Shown one piece after another: positions 37,872 to 46,489 of a DNA stretch of 64,000 bases; the first letter of the stretch is position 1, and every line of letters begins with the position of its first letter. The stretch spans positions 4,307 through 68,306 of the forward strand of contig CAYLPZ010000008.1 in the NCBI GenBank assembly GCA_964385755.1. The letters run 5' to 3'. This stretch comes from CAG-698 sp964385755 (GTDB lineage Bacteria > Bacillota_I > Bacilli_A > ML615J-28 > CAG-698). The notes under the pieces are model-generated. The model saw only the letters and a list, made by a program, of their open reading frames with translations, made no database searches and had not been told where the DNA came from. A program made the position numbers and the translations under genes.

Positions 37872-38867
37872 TTATAAATCTTTGCGCATAATATTAAATG
37901 ATTGAACAATTCTAAGTCCTGCATATAAATAAATATTCCTTGCTCTGTTGTCTGAACCTGTGAAAAGCGTCATAAATTTTGCGCCGTTTTCTTTAGACTT
38001 TTGACAAAGCATACAGAACATTGTTTTTCCAAGTCCTCTCTTTTGAGCCTTTGGGTGAATAGCAACACCAGCAAGTGAACCTCTACCACTTTTTTCAGTT
38101 TTTACTGGCCCAGTAAATCCTAAAATTTCTCCATCTTTTTGGACAATTATTAATGGGTCAGGTTTTTCTTTTGCTAAAACGTTCTTTACTGCTCTTCTAA
38201 ATCCTTCATTTTCTAAAGCATCAAACATTTCATCAAACCCATGATGCAACTTTTCATCATAGAAAGTTATTGTATAACCATCTTTTTCGTTTTCACTAAT
38301 TTTATCTAAAACTGCTTTTGGCATTTCAAACTTAGTTAAGTCTACATGAAATCCGTCTTGTTGACCATTTGAATAATATCCATTAGCTAAAAGTAAGAAA
38401 TAATAAGGAGTATTATAAGGAACAGCAGGAAGACCAGCATGTTCATGGCGATCATAACCAGGTACATACCACTTAAGATTAATTGGGCTAGCAAAGTAGT
38501 TTCTTATAAACTTTCTTCCTTCTTTACGCAAATACTCTTCTAAGCGTTTTAATATGTTAGTTCCAATCTTTTTTCTTTGATATTCTTTTTTTACTACTAT
38601 CATTGTAATAAAACCAGGTGTTACCTCTGGATTTGTTCCTTTTACATAAATAGCATTACCAAATCCTACTACCATATCATTTACCACCGCAACAACACTC
38701 CCATTATTATCATAATGAGGATTTAACATAAATTTGTTACGAAAATCATCATAACTCATGTCCTCAAAAATTGAATTTGGATAACTAGATTCATTCCAAA
38801 TATCAACTACAGTTTCTAAATCTTCTCTCTTAAATAACCTATAAGTAACATTTAATAAATTATCCAT
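37872..38867 (-). CDS. Double GNAT-domain acetyltransferase (second)
   Basis: 331 residues, two GNAT domains. The first has KKEYQRKKIGTNIL near residue 95, with the Q/R-x-x-G/K-x-G loop slightly altered; the second has HPKAQKRGLGKTMFCML near residue 277. It lies 16 bp after the beta-lactamase-fold gene and 16 bp before the GHL10 glycosidase, in an operon for peptidoglycan pieces. Its second domain looks the better preserved. Acetylation of de-N-acetylated sugar or of a DAP/peptide amine is possible; the substrate cannot be read from the sequence. Confidence 0.8.
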   Translation of the reverse strand: MDNLLNVTYRLFKREDLETVVDIWNESSYPNSIFEDMSYDDFRNKFMLNPHYDNNGSVVAVVNDMVVGFGNAIYVKGTNPEVTPGFITMIVVKKEYQRKKIGTNILKRLEEYLRKEGRKFIRNYFASPINLKWYVPGYDRHEHAGLPAVPYNTPYYFLLLANGYYSNGQQDGFHVDLTKFEMPKAVLDKISENEKDGYTITFYDEKLHHGFDEMFDALENEGFRRAVKNVLAKEKPDPLIIVQKDGEILGFTGPVKTEKSGRGSLAGVAIHPKAQKRGLGKTMFCMLCQKSKENGAKFMTLFTGSDNRARNIYLYAGLRIVQSFNIMRKDL

Positions 38868-38880
38868 AAAAACCTCTTAT

Positions 38881-39957
38881 TTATTCATTTATTCCAAAAT
38901 TAGCAATAATAAAATTACCTAATCTTCCTCTAAAAGGAATAATTTTTGTATTTTCTCTTGTTGGATGAACACGATTAGATAGAAGTGAAAAACCTACTTT
39001 ATTAATACGATCTATAAAAATATTAGTTCCAGTAAATCCTGTATGTAAGATTGTCTCTTTGCTAGCTAAGTCACCAGCAGAACAATAGTCACCCTGGACT
39101 ATCCATCCAATTCCCCTTGTGTTTACAAGCATGCAAACTCCACGCTTTTCTTCTACTTGTTTTGTAAAAAGAAGATCAATGGTAGCTTTAGAGAATACTC
39201 TTGTGTTTTGATAAACACCTTCATTTAATATCATTTGAATAAAATGTGATACATCTTCTACAGTACTAAATAATCCTGCATGACCACTTACACCACCTAA
39301 AATGTAACTTAATTCATCATGAACTTTACCCCTTACGATCCCACTAACTATTCTATCATTACGCATTTCAGTTGGAGCACATCTTTTAATATCTAGTGGG
39401 TTATAGCCAGTATCATTCATCTTTAATGGTTTAAAGATATACTCCTTTGCAAATTCATCTAATTTCATTTTTGATACTTCTTCAACAATAAATCCTAGAA
39501 GAATAAATCCAATATCTGAGTACACTATTTTAGTATTTTTTTCATATACAAGATCTAAAGCATATATTTTATCTAACGCTTCTTCTCTTGAAGCAATGCT
39601 TTTAACACCAGAAACACCTGCTGGAAGACCAGATGTATGTGTTAACAAATCCCATAGTACAATGTTTTCATGACGAAAACGTGGAAGATATGAACTTACT
39701 TTATCAAATAGTCTAATCTTTCCTTGTTCCATTAATTTTAAAATACAAGATGTTGTGGAAATGACTTTTGAACAAGATGCCATATCATAAAGTGTATCAA
39801 GATTATTTTCTTCTTTTAATGGATATAATGACTTGTAACCAAATGTATTTTTATATATGCCACCACTACAACATAAAACATAATTACAACCAGGAAATAC
39901 ATCATCATTTATTGCTTCTACAATTAAGTTATTTAAGTTATCTAATTTTTCTTGCAT
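38881..39957 (-). CDS. Beta-lactamase-fold serine hydrolase (AmlB/PBP4*-like)
   Basis: 358 residues, no signal peptide. Class C/penicillin-binding motifs are Ser-Cys-Ser-Lys in MASCSKVIS (SxxK, near residue 60), YSD in place of the usual YxN, and a third-motif region LHTGFTGTNIFID. It resembles the beta-lactamase-like protein (YbbE/AmlB) encoded with namZ, nagZ and murQ in Bacillus. Family members are D-aminopeptidases, amidases or esterases. Here it directly follows the lysA-dipeptidase fusion by 9 bp, so cleavage of stem peptides or D-amino acid esters is a reasonable inference. Confidence 0.85.
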   Translation of the reverse strand: MQEKLDNLNNLIVEAINDDVFPGCNYVLCCSGGIYKNTFGYKSLYPLKEENNLDTLYDMASCSKVISTTSCILKLMEQGKIRLFDKVSSYLPRFRHENIVLWDLLTHTSGLPAGVSGVKSIASREEALDKIYALDLVYEKNTKIVYSDIGFILLGFIVEEVSKMKLDEFAKEYIFKPLKMNDTGYNPLDIKRCAPTEMRNDRIVSGIVRGKVHDELSYILGGVSGHAGLFSTVEDVSHFIQMILNEGVYQNTRVFSKATIDLLFTKQVEEKRGVCMLVNTRGIGWIVQGDYCSAGDLASKETILHTGFTGTNIFIDRINKVGFSLLSNRVHPTRENTKIIPFRGRLGNFIIANFGINE

Positions 39958-39966
39958 AAGACCCTT

Positions 39967-42159
39967 CTATTTATTAAACATTATTTTATCTTTAAATCTG
40001 TTATAGAAATTGTTATAACATATTTTTTTGATTTCTTCCTCTGTATATCCTCTATCTCTTAAGCCATCAATGATGCGATAAGCTTTTGTTGCATCACTAA
40101 CTTCCTCAATATTTGAATTAGGAAACTCTGATAAATAATCCATAAAATCAAAGCCAAAGCATAGATTATCAATTCCCATAATTTCTTTTGCATAATCAAC
40201 ATGATCAAGAAAATGACTTAAGTCTTGTTTATCTTTATCATCATTTACAAAGTTATTAGCTAATGTTAATCCAAATAAACCGTCCTTCTTCTTTAGTGCT
40301 CTCATTTGATCATCTGTTAAGTTTCTTACGTGTGAGCAAAAATGTTTACATAAACCATGAGAATAAATAATATTCTTATCAACTATTTCTAATGCTTCAT
40401 AAAAACTTTTTTCATTCAAATGAGCAAGGTCAATAATCATATCAAGTTCTTGCATTCTCTTATATAATCTTTTGCCATCTTCAGTTAATCCGTGTTCTTT
40501 ATTTGCTTTAGCTCCTGTTGCATATTTGTTTTCTTCATTCCATGTAACCATTGCATGTCTAAATCCCATTTCATATAGTTTATCAATATCTTCTACTTTT
40601 TCTAAGTTTCTTAAACCCTCAAGTCCTAAAATAACTTTGAAATTTGGTAGCTTAGTCATATCAATTTGTGATAAAGCATTTTTAAGTCCTTCTACTAAAT
40701 TAAAATCATCAGGTGAATACATTGTCCAAATAGCTCCACTTACTAGGCTATTAGAAAGTTGTGGAACATGATAATTTTCAAACTGGTTCTCTACTCCTCT
40801 TTGTTTTTTTCTATCTAAATCATAAAGCATATCACTATGAGTATCAAATATCTTAATGTCATCTATAAATTGAAAATTATTGACTAGTTCTTCATTTGTT
40901 TGTCTTCTTACTACTTCAGTAATCTTATCTTTTTTTACAAAAATTACTCCCGGCTTTTTAAGGTTATTATAATTCATTGACATTGTGTAACAATAAGCAC
41001 CTGTACAGTATGTACAAATTATATCACCAATTTTAGCTTTAGGAAGTAAAACATCTCGACAAATAATATCACCACTTTCACAACATTTTCCACTAATAGT
41101 ATAAAGATATTTATCATCACTTTCCACGTTTGATGCATTAGAAATGGTATATTTAGCATCATATAATGCTGTACGAATATTATCTGGCATTCCACCATCT
41201 ACAAATAAATATTCTCTTCCTGCATATGTTTTCTTAACACCACCACAAGTATAAATTGTTATACCTGAACCGGCTACGATGCTTCTTCCTGGTTCAATCA
41301 TCAAATTCTTTATTTGCATATTAGTTTTTTTAAGTTCTTCTTTTGTAATATTAATCAAGGATGGCAATACATCTTCTAAATCAATTTCTTTATCATCATC
41401 TACGTATTTAACACCAAATCCACCACCAAAGTTGATAGTATCAAATGAAAAATGATATTTTTCATATACCTTGCTCATATATGCAACTACTTTTTTTGCT
41501 AAAGCAAGATATACATCTTTTGAGGTAATAGATGAACCAATATGACTATGGAATCCTCTTAAAACAAGATACTTACTTTCTTTGTAAATAGTATAAATCT
41601 CATCCATTAATTCATTTGCATAAAGCGATTCTCCAAATTTTGAATCTAATAATGACGTTTCCACAAAAGCATGAGTGTGTCCTTCAATACCAGGATTCAA
41701 TCTAAATAATGTATTAATTTTTCTTTTGTATTTTAAAGAAAGTTCATTTAAAAGTTTAAGTTCATGTAAGTTATCAACAACAATAGTACCAACGCCGCTA
41801 TCAATTGCCATTTCAAGTTCTACTTTTGATTTGTTATTACCATGTAACAGAACATGATCCATTGGGTATAGTGCTTTCTTAAGCAAGAATAAATCCCCCT
41901 CACTTATCGCATCAATATATAAACCTTCTCTTCTTAAAATAGAACATAGATAAGGTGCTATAAATGCTTTTGATGCATATACTACCTGGCAATTAAAGTC
42001 TTTACTTGCAAAAGAATTTTTATATCTTTTTATCATTTCAAGGATACCCTCTTCATCATAAACATAAAGAGGTGTTTGATATTTTTCTGCTAAATCTTCA
42101 AGTAAATGGCCCGCCATATAAAGTTTATTATTTTTTACTTCCATTGTTTTTGTTTTCAT
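39967..42159 (-). CDS. Fusion of diaminopimelate decarboxylase and M19 membrane-type dipeptidase
   Basis: One uninterrupted 730-residue frame. Residues 1-425 are LysA-like: PLP lysine K64 in YASKAF, H206 in HSHIGSS, GGGFGVKY near 245, EPGR near 289 and CESGD at 360-364, the motif that separates DAP decarboxylase from ornithine decarboxylases. Residues 435-730 are an M19 (renal/microbial dipeptidase) barrel: metal ligands in DTHSD (H441, D443), E514 in GLEGL, H601 and H610 in the SHGLCKHFCSHVRNLTDDQ region, and D671 in FGFDF. All key residues of both enzymes are present. No signal peptide. The start has AGGAG. It could release meso-DAP from a stem dipeptide and decarboxylate it to lysine. Confidence 0.93.
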   Translation of the reverse strand: MKTKTMEVKNNKLYMAGHLLEDLAEKYQTPLYVYDEEGILEMIKRYKNSFASKDFNCQVVYASKAFIAPYLCSILRREGLYIDAISEGDLFLLKKALYPMDHVLLHGNNKSKVELEMAIDSGVGTIVVDNLHELKLLNELSLKYKRKINTLFRLNPGIEGHTHAFVETSLLDSKFGESLYANELMDEIYTIYKESKYLVLRGFHSHIGSSITSKDVYLALAKKVVAYMSKVYEKYHFSFDTINFGGGFGVKYVDDDKEIDLEDVLPSLINITKEELKKTNMQIKNLMIEPGRSIVAGSGITIYTCGGVKKTYAGREYLFVDGGMPDNIRTALYDAKYTISNASNVESDDKYLYTISGKCCESGDIICRDVLLPKAKIGDIICTYCTGAYCYTMSMNYNNLKKPGVIFVKKDKITEVVRRQTNEELVNNFQFIDDIKIFDTHSDMLYDLDRKKQRGVENQFENYHVPQLSNSLVSGAIWTMYSPDDFNLVEGLKNALSQIDMTKLPNFKVILGLEGLRNLEKVEDIDKLYEMGFRHAMVTWNEENKYATGAKANKEHGLTEDGKRLYKRMQELDMIIDLAHLNEKSFYEALEIVDKNIIYSHGLCKHFCSHVRNLTDDQMRALKKKDGLFGLTLANNFVNDDKDKQDLSHFLDHVDYAKEIMGIDNLCFGFDFMDYLSEFPNSNIEEVSDATKAYRIIDGLRDRGYTEEEIKKICYNNFYNRFKDKIMFNK

Positions 42160-42168
42160 TTTCTTCTC

Positions 42169-43152
42169 CTAAATGTTTTTTTCTATTAAATCTAATAAAT
42201 CTAGTAATTCTTCTTCAGTGTTAACATCATTAAACATTACACGATATTTCTTAATATCATTAACTTTCTTCAAATAAAATGCTGCCATTGAGCGCATCTC
42301 TAAAACGGCAATTTTTTCACACTTAATCTTTCTTAGTTCAAAATAATGTTTCCTAATGTATTTTAATTTTTCTAAAAGTGTTACTTCTATTTTCTCGTCT
42401 ATATTATTAAAATAATTGACCAATTCTTTAATAAACCATGGATTACCCATAGCACCACGACCAATCATTACATAGTCACATTTAGTATAATCAATCATTT
42501 TTTGCGCATCTTCTACTGTTTTGATATCACCATTTCCAATAACTGGTATTGATACAGCTTCTTTCACCATTTTAATATAATCTAAATTCACTTTTCCAGA
42601 ATACAAGTCACTTTTTGTTCTACCGTGAATTGCTATTAGTGATGCTCCTGCTTTCTCAGCTGCTTTTGCAATTTCAACACAGTTTATGCTGTTATGATCA
42701 TAGCCTGCTCTAATTTTTACACTAACTGGTACAGAAGATACTTCTACAACTCTTCTTACCATCTCATATACTTTACTTACATCTTTTAATAGTTCGCTTC
42801 CAGCTCCTTGCTTTAATACTTTTCTTATCGGACATCCCATATTAATATCAATGATATCTGGTGTACTTTCCCTACACACTATTTTCGTTGCCTCAACTAA
42901 GTCTTCGACATCGCCACCAAAAAGTTGAATTGCGACTGGTTTTTCTTCCTTACATACTTTTAGATAGTCAAGTGTTTGTTTATTTTCATATATTAATCCT
43001 TTAGCACTGACCATCTCAGTGTAAACTAAACTTGCTCCCATTTCTTTAGCAATTTTTCGGTATGCCATATTGGTGTATCCTGCTAAAGGGGCAATAATCA
43101 CTTTACCTTTAATGATTTTTCTTACATCTTTTTTATTAAGAGTCTCATTCAT
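42169..43152 (-). CDS. dusB: tRNA-dihydrouridine synthase
   Basis: An FMN enzyme of 327 residues that reduces uridine in tRNA D-loops. Motifs are APLAGYTNMAYRKIAKEMGA, YTEMVSAKGL, DINMGCPIRKV (catalytic Cys), IAIHGRTKSDLYSG and PVIGNGDIKTVEDA. It leads operon D, with the lysA-dipeptidase gene starting 9 bp later, although the functions are unrelated. Its promoter is an extended -10 at 43180-43188. Confidence 0.95.
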   Translation of the reverse strand: MNETLNKKDVRKIIKGKVIIAPLAGYTNMAYRKIAKEMGASLVYTEMVSAKGLIYENKQTLDYLKVCKEEKPVAIQLFGGDVEDLVEATKIVCRESTPDIIDINMGCPIRKVLKQGAGSELLKDVSKVYEMVRRVVEVSSVPVSVKIRAGYDHNSINCVEIAKAAEKAGASLIAIHGRTKSDLYSGKVNLDYIKMVKEAVSIPVIGNGDIKTVEDAQKMIDYTKCDYVMIGRGAMGNPWFIKELVNYFNNIDEKIEVTLLEKLKYIRKHYFELRKIKCEKIAVLEMRSMAAFYLKKVNDIKKYRVMFNDVNTEEELLDLLDLIEKNI

Positions 43153-43179
43153 ATTATATTTCCTTAAATCTTCATCATT

Positions 43180-43188
43180 ATTATATCA
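43180..43188 (-). promoter_or_regulatory. Extended -10 promoter of dusB/operon D
   Basis: TGA-TATAAT on the minus strand, about 28 bases before the dusB start; no good -35 is visible. It lies just downstream of the SRP RNA end. Confidence 0.5.
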
Positions 43189-43218
43189 CATTTTTCAAAG
43201 TAAAAATATAAATAAAAA

Positions 43219-43333
43219 GATCTATGCTTAGGACTCCATACCCACATGTCATAATAAGTTTAAGGCTGCTTCAGTCAAGACCTGACCTGGTTCACTTCAC
43301 AACATTGGATACAGAGACCTTAGCATAGATCCC
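43219..43333 (-). ncRNA. ffs: Signal recognition particle RNA (small bacterial 4.5S type)
   Basis: About 115 nt. The two ends pair as GGATCTATGCTAAGG with CCTAAGCATAGATC, forming the long hairpin. The apical domain has the conserved AGGTCAGGT...GAAGCAGCC core that binds Ffh. The apical loop reads TTGA rather than the common GGAA. A T-run follows the 3' end, and a TTGATT-17-TATAAT promoter (43339-43367) sits immediately upstream. Confidence 0.9.
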
Positions 43334-43338
43334 ATACT

Positions 43339-43367
43339 ATTATAGTCTATTTATTTGTAAAAATCAA
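43339..43367 (-). promoter_or_regulatory. Promoter of SRP RNA
   Basis: TTGATT (43362-43367), 17-base spacer and TATAAT (43339-43344) on the minus strand. Transcription would begin about six bases before the first paired base of the RNA. The -35 overlaps the region directly before the tadA stop codon. Confidence 0.75.
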
Positions 43368-43368
43368 A

Positions 43369-43827
43369 CTATTTTGATCTTTTTTCTTTAAAAAAAGAAT
43401 TCATTAATTTTTTTACTTCTTCAGTATAATCTCCTAACTTATACTCTACCATATGATTTGATTTATAATTATCTAATATCATTGGACAACTTATTAATGA
43501 TCCAAATTTAGGCTCAGGGCAGGAAAAAACTACTCTTTTAATTCTTGCTTGTAATATCGCCCCAAGACACATTAGACATGGTTCTAATGTAATATAAATT
43601 GTTGCTCCATCAAGAAACTTTACGCCAAGTTTTTTACACGCTTTAGAAATTGCCTCCACTTCCGCATGACTAATTGATGATTTTTTTTGTTCTCTTTTGT
43701 TATGTGCTTTAGCGATTACTTTACCATCTAATACAATTACACTACCAACGGGGACTTCATCTTCTTCATAAGCTTTTTTTGCTTCTTGAAGACATTTTTT
43801 TAAATAATAGGCATCATCTTTAATCAT
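43369..43827 (-). CDS. tadA: tRNA-specific adenosine deaminase
   Basis: Converts A34 to inosine in tRNA-Arg(ACG). The zinc site is read from SHAEVEAIS (His-Ala-Glu) and LEPCLMCLGA. The frame extends upstream into the thymidine kinase gene, but the ATG at 43827 has GGAAA eight bases before it and gives 152 residues, the normal length. It starts 5 bp after the tdk stop. Confidence 0.94.
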   Translation of the reverse strand: MIKDDAYYLKKCLQEAKKAYEEDEVPVGSVIVLDGKVIAKAHNKREQKKSSISHAEVEAISKACKKLGVKFLDGATIYITLEPCLMCLGAILQARIKRVVFSCPEPKFGSLISCPMILDNYKSNHMVEYKLGDYTEEVKKLMNSFFKEKRSK

Positions 43828-44416
43828 TTTTATTTCCATGATGCAAAATTTGATGACAATGACGGCATCGTGCTTCGTATTTTTCTGTTGCGCCAACTAG
43901 GATAATTGGATCATCATCATAAGCTGGTTTTCCATCAATTAATCTTTGTGTTCTAGTTGCAATACCACCACAAACTTGGCAAATAGCATTTAATTTGCTT
44001 ACATACTCAGCTCTAGCAAGAAGCTCTGGCATTACACCAAAAGGTTCTCCTCTAAAATCAGTATCAAGCCCTGCAACTATCACTCTTTTACCCATTTTTG
44101 CTAAATCCTCACATACTTTAACAATACCTTGGTCAAAGAACTGAACTTCATCAATTGCAACAGCATATGGTTTAAATTGATCTACATATTTCATTACTTC
44201 AGTTGAACTAGTGATTGAAACAGATTTTGTTCTTGTATTATTATGTGAAACAACCTCAGTATCACTATATCTATTATCAATTTTCGGTTTAAATACCAAA
44301 ACACTTTTTTTCGCAAACTCTAGTCTTCTTATTCTTCTTAAAAGTTCTTCTGTTTTACCAGCATACATACTACCACATATAACTTCAAGCCAACCATCAC
44401 GTGTTTGTATTTCCAT
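43820..44416 (-). CDS. tdk: Thymidine kinase
   Basis: Phosphorylates thymidine to dTMP. The P-loop GSMYAGKTEELLRR, the DEVQF motif, and the zinc Cys residues in CQVCGG and CRHCHQ are present. Candidate starts are ATGs at 44422 and 44416; AGAGG is correctly spaced only for 44416. The protein is about 198 residues. It lies in an operon with tadA behind a TTGTTT-17-TATAAT promoter at 44447-44475. Confidence 0.95.
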   Translation of the reverse strand: MEIQTRDGWLEVICGSMYAGKTEELLRRIRRLEFAKKSVLVFKPKIDNRYSDTEVVSHNNTRTKSVSITSSTEVMKYVDQFKPYAVAIDEVQFFDQGIVKVCEDLAKMGKRVIVAGLDTDFRGEPFGVMPELLARAEYVSKLNAICQVCGGIATRTQRLIDGKPAYDDDPIILVGATEKYEARCRHCHQILHHGNKND

Positions 44417-44446
44417 AAACATACCTCTTCTATTAAGTTTTTTGTA

Positions 44447-44475
44447 ATTATACAAAAATAATCTCTATAAAACAA
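44447..44475 (-). promoter_or_regulatory. Promoter of tdk-tadA
   Basis: Minus-strand TTGTTT (44470-44475), 17 bases, TATAAT (44447-44452), about 30 bases ahead of the tdk start. Confidence 0.65.
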
Positions 44476-44543
44476 GATTATTTATAAATGAAAATATTTT
44501 ATTTTTTACATTGTTTTTTCAATATTTTTAAATATGTTTTTTA

Positions 44544-44572
44544 TTGACTTTTATGAGCTTTTGAGGTATAAT
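44544..44572 (+). promoter_or_regulatory. Promoter of rpmE
   Basis: TTGACT (44544-44549) and TATAAT (44567-44572) with a 17-base spacer, leaving a leader of about 45 bases before the L31 start. Confidence 0.8.
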
Positions 44573-44625
44573 AATAAAGGAACTTTCTATGGTTGCAAAT
44601 AAACTATGGCGGAAGGAGTAAAATA

Positions 44626-44835
44626 ATGAAAAAGAAAATTCATCCAACTTATAACAAAGTTACAGTTGTATGTACAACTTGTGGAAACACATTTGAAACT
44701 GGTTCAACATTAAAAGAACTTCGTGTTGATACATGTTCTAAATGTCATCCATTCTACACTGGTGAACAAAAGTTTGTACAAGCAGCAGGTAGAGTTGAAC
44801 GTTTCAATAAACGTTTAGAAAAGAAAGTAAAATAG
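44626..44835 (+). CDS. rpmE: 50S ribosomal protein L31, zinc-binding type
   Basis: A 69-residue ribosomal protein. CTTCGNTF and CSKCHPFYTG carry the Cys residues of the zinc ribbon form, followed by the family tail QKFVQAAGRVERFNKR. The start at 44626 is chosen because GGAAGGAG lies eight bases ahead; an upstream in-frame ATG lacks such a site. It is monocistronic, with its own promoter and terminator. Confidence 0.97.
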   Translation: MKKKIHPTYNKVTVVCTTCGNTFETGSTLKELRVDTCSKCHPFYTGEQKFVQAAGRVERFNKRLEKKVK

Positions 44836-44850
44836 TTAGATTAAAAATAT

Positions 44851-44872
44851 AAAGCTTCATTTTTGAAGCTTT
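44851..44872. terminator. Bidirectional terminator between rpmE and a lipoprotein gene
   Basis: AAAGCTTCA / TGAAGCTTT, a 9-bp stem with a 4-base T loop, flanked by T-rich DNA on one side and A-rich DNA on the other. It serves both converging genes. Confidence 0.85.
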
Positions 44873-44890
44873 TTATTTTTTTATTTTTTA

Positions 44891-45586
44891 TTATTCATGT
44901 AATTTATAAAACATATCACTTGGCATAATTAATTTACCAGTAAATTGATCACCACTTAAAATATTTTCATCTAAGAAAATTGTGGTATGATTATTAAACA
45001 TATAGCCATCTGCTTTTGCTGTTCCAAAAGATACCACTTCAAATTTATCTATGTCATGAATTGAGGTTGGAATGTATAATGCAATATTCACATATTCTAT
45101 ATCATATACAAAGTTATCAACAAATGTGTATTCAAAAGTTGAAAATTCTTTTTCTTTTTTAACTAGTTCATAAATGGTATATGAATATTTTATAGTATAT
45201 ACACCTTTAGAAGCAAAATCACCACTAATAACAATTTCATTATTATCATTTTCAAGTAATAATTCCACTTCAAAATCATCAGTTATGTCACTTACACTTC
45301 CTTGAAACATATTACCATCAAATAAATTTACTAAAATATATTTATCTAATGTAGCATCTTCAATTTTTTCATTTTGATTGTCAAGTAGTGATATTTTTCT
45401 AGAAAATGTATCTATTTGATTATTTACTTCTATAACAATACTTTCTTCAAACACAGCACTTCCCGCTTCATCAATTGTTGCAATTGAATTGTAGCTTAAT
45501 ATTATTACATCCTTTTTTTTACATCCAATAAATGATAAAGAAAATGTGATTATTAATAAAATTATTAAAGATTTTATATTATTCAT
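44891..45586 (-). CDS. Small lipoprotein of unknown function (DUF2207-like N-terminal pattern)
   Basis: A 231-residue protein with a lipoprotein signal (LSFIGC-K). The rest is beta-rich: alternating hydrophobic strands, acidic loops, no further membrane helix. The strand order ATIDEAGSAVFEESIVIEVNNQIDTFSRKISL and later YTIKYSYTIYELV is reminiscent of the extracellular part of DUF2207 proteins, but that is a weak resemblance. It overlaps the 3' end of the pseudouridine synthase gene by 8 bp. The function is unknown. Confidence 0.65.
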   Translation of the reverse strand: MNNIKSLIILLIITFSLSFIGCKKKDVIILSYNSIATIDEAGSAVFEESIVIEVNNQIDTFSRKISLLDNQNEKIEDATLDKYILVNLFDGNMFQGSVSDITDDFEVELLLENDNNEIVISGDFASKGVYTIKYSYTIYELVKKEKEFSTFEYTFVDNFVYDIEYVNIALYIPTSIHDIDKFEVVSFGTAKADGYMFNNHTTIFLDENILSGDQFTGKLIMPSDMFYKLHE

Positions 45587-46277
45587 ATCTTTTCTTCTCC
45601 ATATACTCTCTCCACTTTGGATTATGATTTTCTACTACATCACTAAAAACCATTTTTTCTTTTGTAATTGGATGATAAAGTGTAATTTCTACGCATCTTA
45701 ATCCTAAAGAATTATCATAATTTACTCCACGATAACCATATTTAAAATCATTTATTATTGGATGACCTATCAAAGACATTTGCATGCGTATCTGATTAAA
45801 TCGTCCTGTCTCTAAATTAATTTGACAGACAGTAAATAAATCCTCATTAATCTTAAAGTGCTCTAGTACTCTAAACGATAAAATACACTCCTTACCACGT
45901 TCATCACTTTTAGCTTTAATATTATCTTTTGTAAGAAAATTTACAAGCCTTTTCTCACCATCAAAAAAACCCTTGCAGACACAAATATATTTCTTTTCCA
46001 TTTGATGATTTTGTATTTGCTCACTAATTCTCTTAGCAGCTTTACTTGTCTTACAAAATACCATCACCCCTGATACTCTTCTATCTAGTCGATGAACAAG
46101 GCCAACATATGCTTCATTAGGTTTATTATATTTTTCTTTTAGATACTTTGCAATAATTGTAACCATATCTATATCACTTGTATGGTCTTTTTGACTAAGA
46201 ACACCTTCAGGTTTGTGACAAACAAGAAGGTGATTATCTTCATATATTATGTTAAGATTTATATTTACTGATCCCAT
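45579..46277 (-). CDS. RluA-family pseudouridine synthase
   Basis: A 232-residue synthase with the catalytic Asp in GLVHRLDRRVSGVMVFCKT and the family tail GRFNQIRMQMSLIGHPIINDFKYG. There is no S4 domain, unlike RluC/D, and the catalytic motif has Arg where Thr/Asp is usual (HRLDRRVSG). Target rRNA or tRNA position cannot be assigned. The start is taken at 46277, overlapping the preceding small membrane protein gene. Confidence 0.88.
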   Translation of the reverse strand: MGSVNINLNIIYEDNHLLVCHKPEGVLSQKDHTSDIDMVTIIAKYLKEKYNKPNEAYVGLVHRLDRRVSGVMVFCKTSKAAKRISEQIQNHQMEKKYICVCKGFFDGEKRLVNFLTKDNIKAKSDERGKECILSFRVLEHFKINEDLFTVCQINLETGRFNQIRMQMSLIGHPIINDFKYGYRGVNYDNSLGLRCVEITLYHPITKEKMVFSDVVENHNPKWREYMEKKRYE

Positions 46278-46489
46278 TTGTTATTATTCCAATTTGTTAA
46301 TCCTTTTTCTTCTCTTATTTTTTCTTCAGTTTTCTCTTCTTCTTTTTCTTTCGCAAATATCAAAGGACAATAGAAGAAGAAAAGTGGAAAAAGGATAAAC
46401 AAACATATAATTCGTAAAGCTCCGTCAAGCAATATAAATGATAATATAAATCCTACTATGAAACTAAGAAGCAATAATATTTTCTTCAT
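46265..46489 (-). CDS. Small two-helix membrane protein, unknown
   Basis: 74 residues: two hydrophobic segments (about 4-21 and 25-46) and a charged Glu/Lys tail. It overlaps the upstream gene by 4 bp (ATGA), an arrangement typical of translational coupling, and the downstream gene by 13 bp. No family recognised. Confidence 0.6.
   Translation of the reverse strand: MKKILLLLSFIVGFILSFILLDGALRIICLFILFPLFFFYCPLIFAKEKEEEKTEEKIREEKGLTNWNNNKWDQ

Noticed and set aside
39967..42159. Alanine racemase or ornithine decarboxylase for the N-terminal domain
   Set aside because: CESGD and the GGGFG pattern with the EPGR motif indicate DAP decarboxylase rather than ODC or Alr.
43195..43345. Riboswitch upstream of dusB
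   Set aside because: The fold and the conserved GGTCAGG...GAAGCAGCC core identify SRP RNA, with its own promoter.
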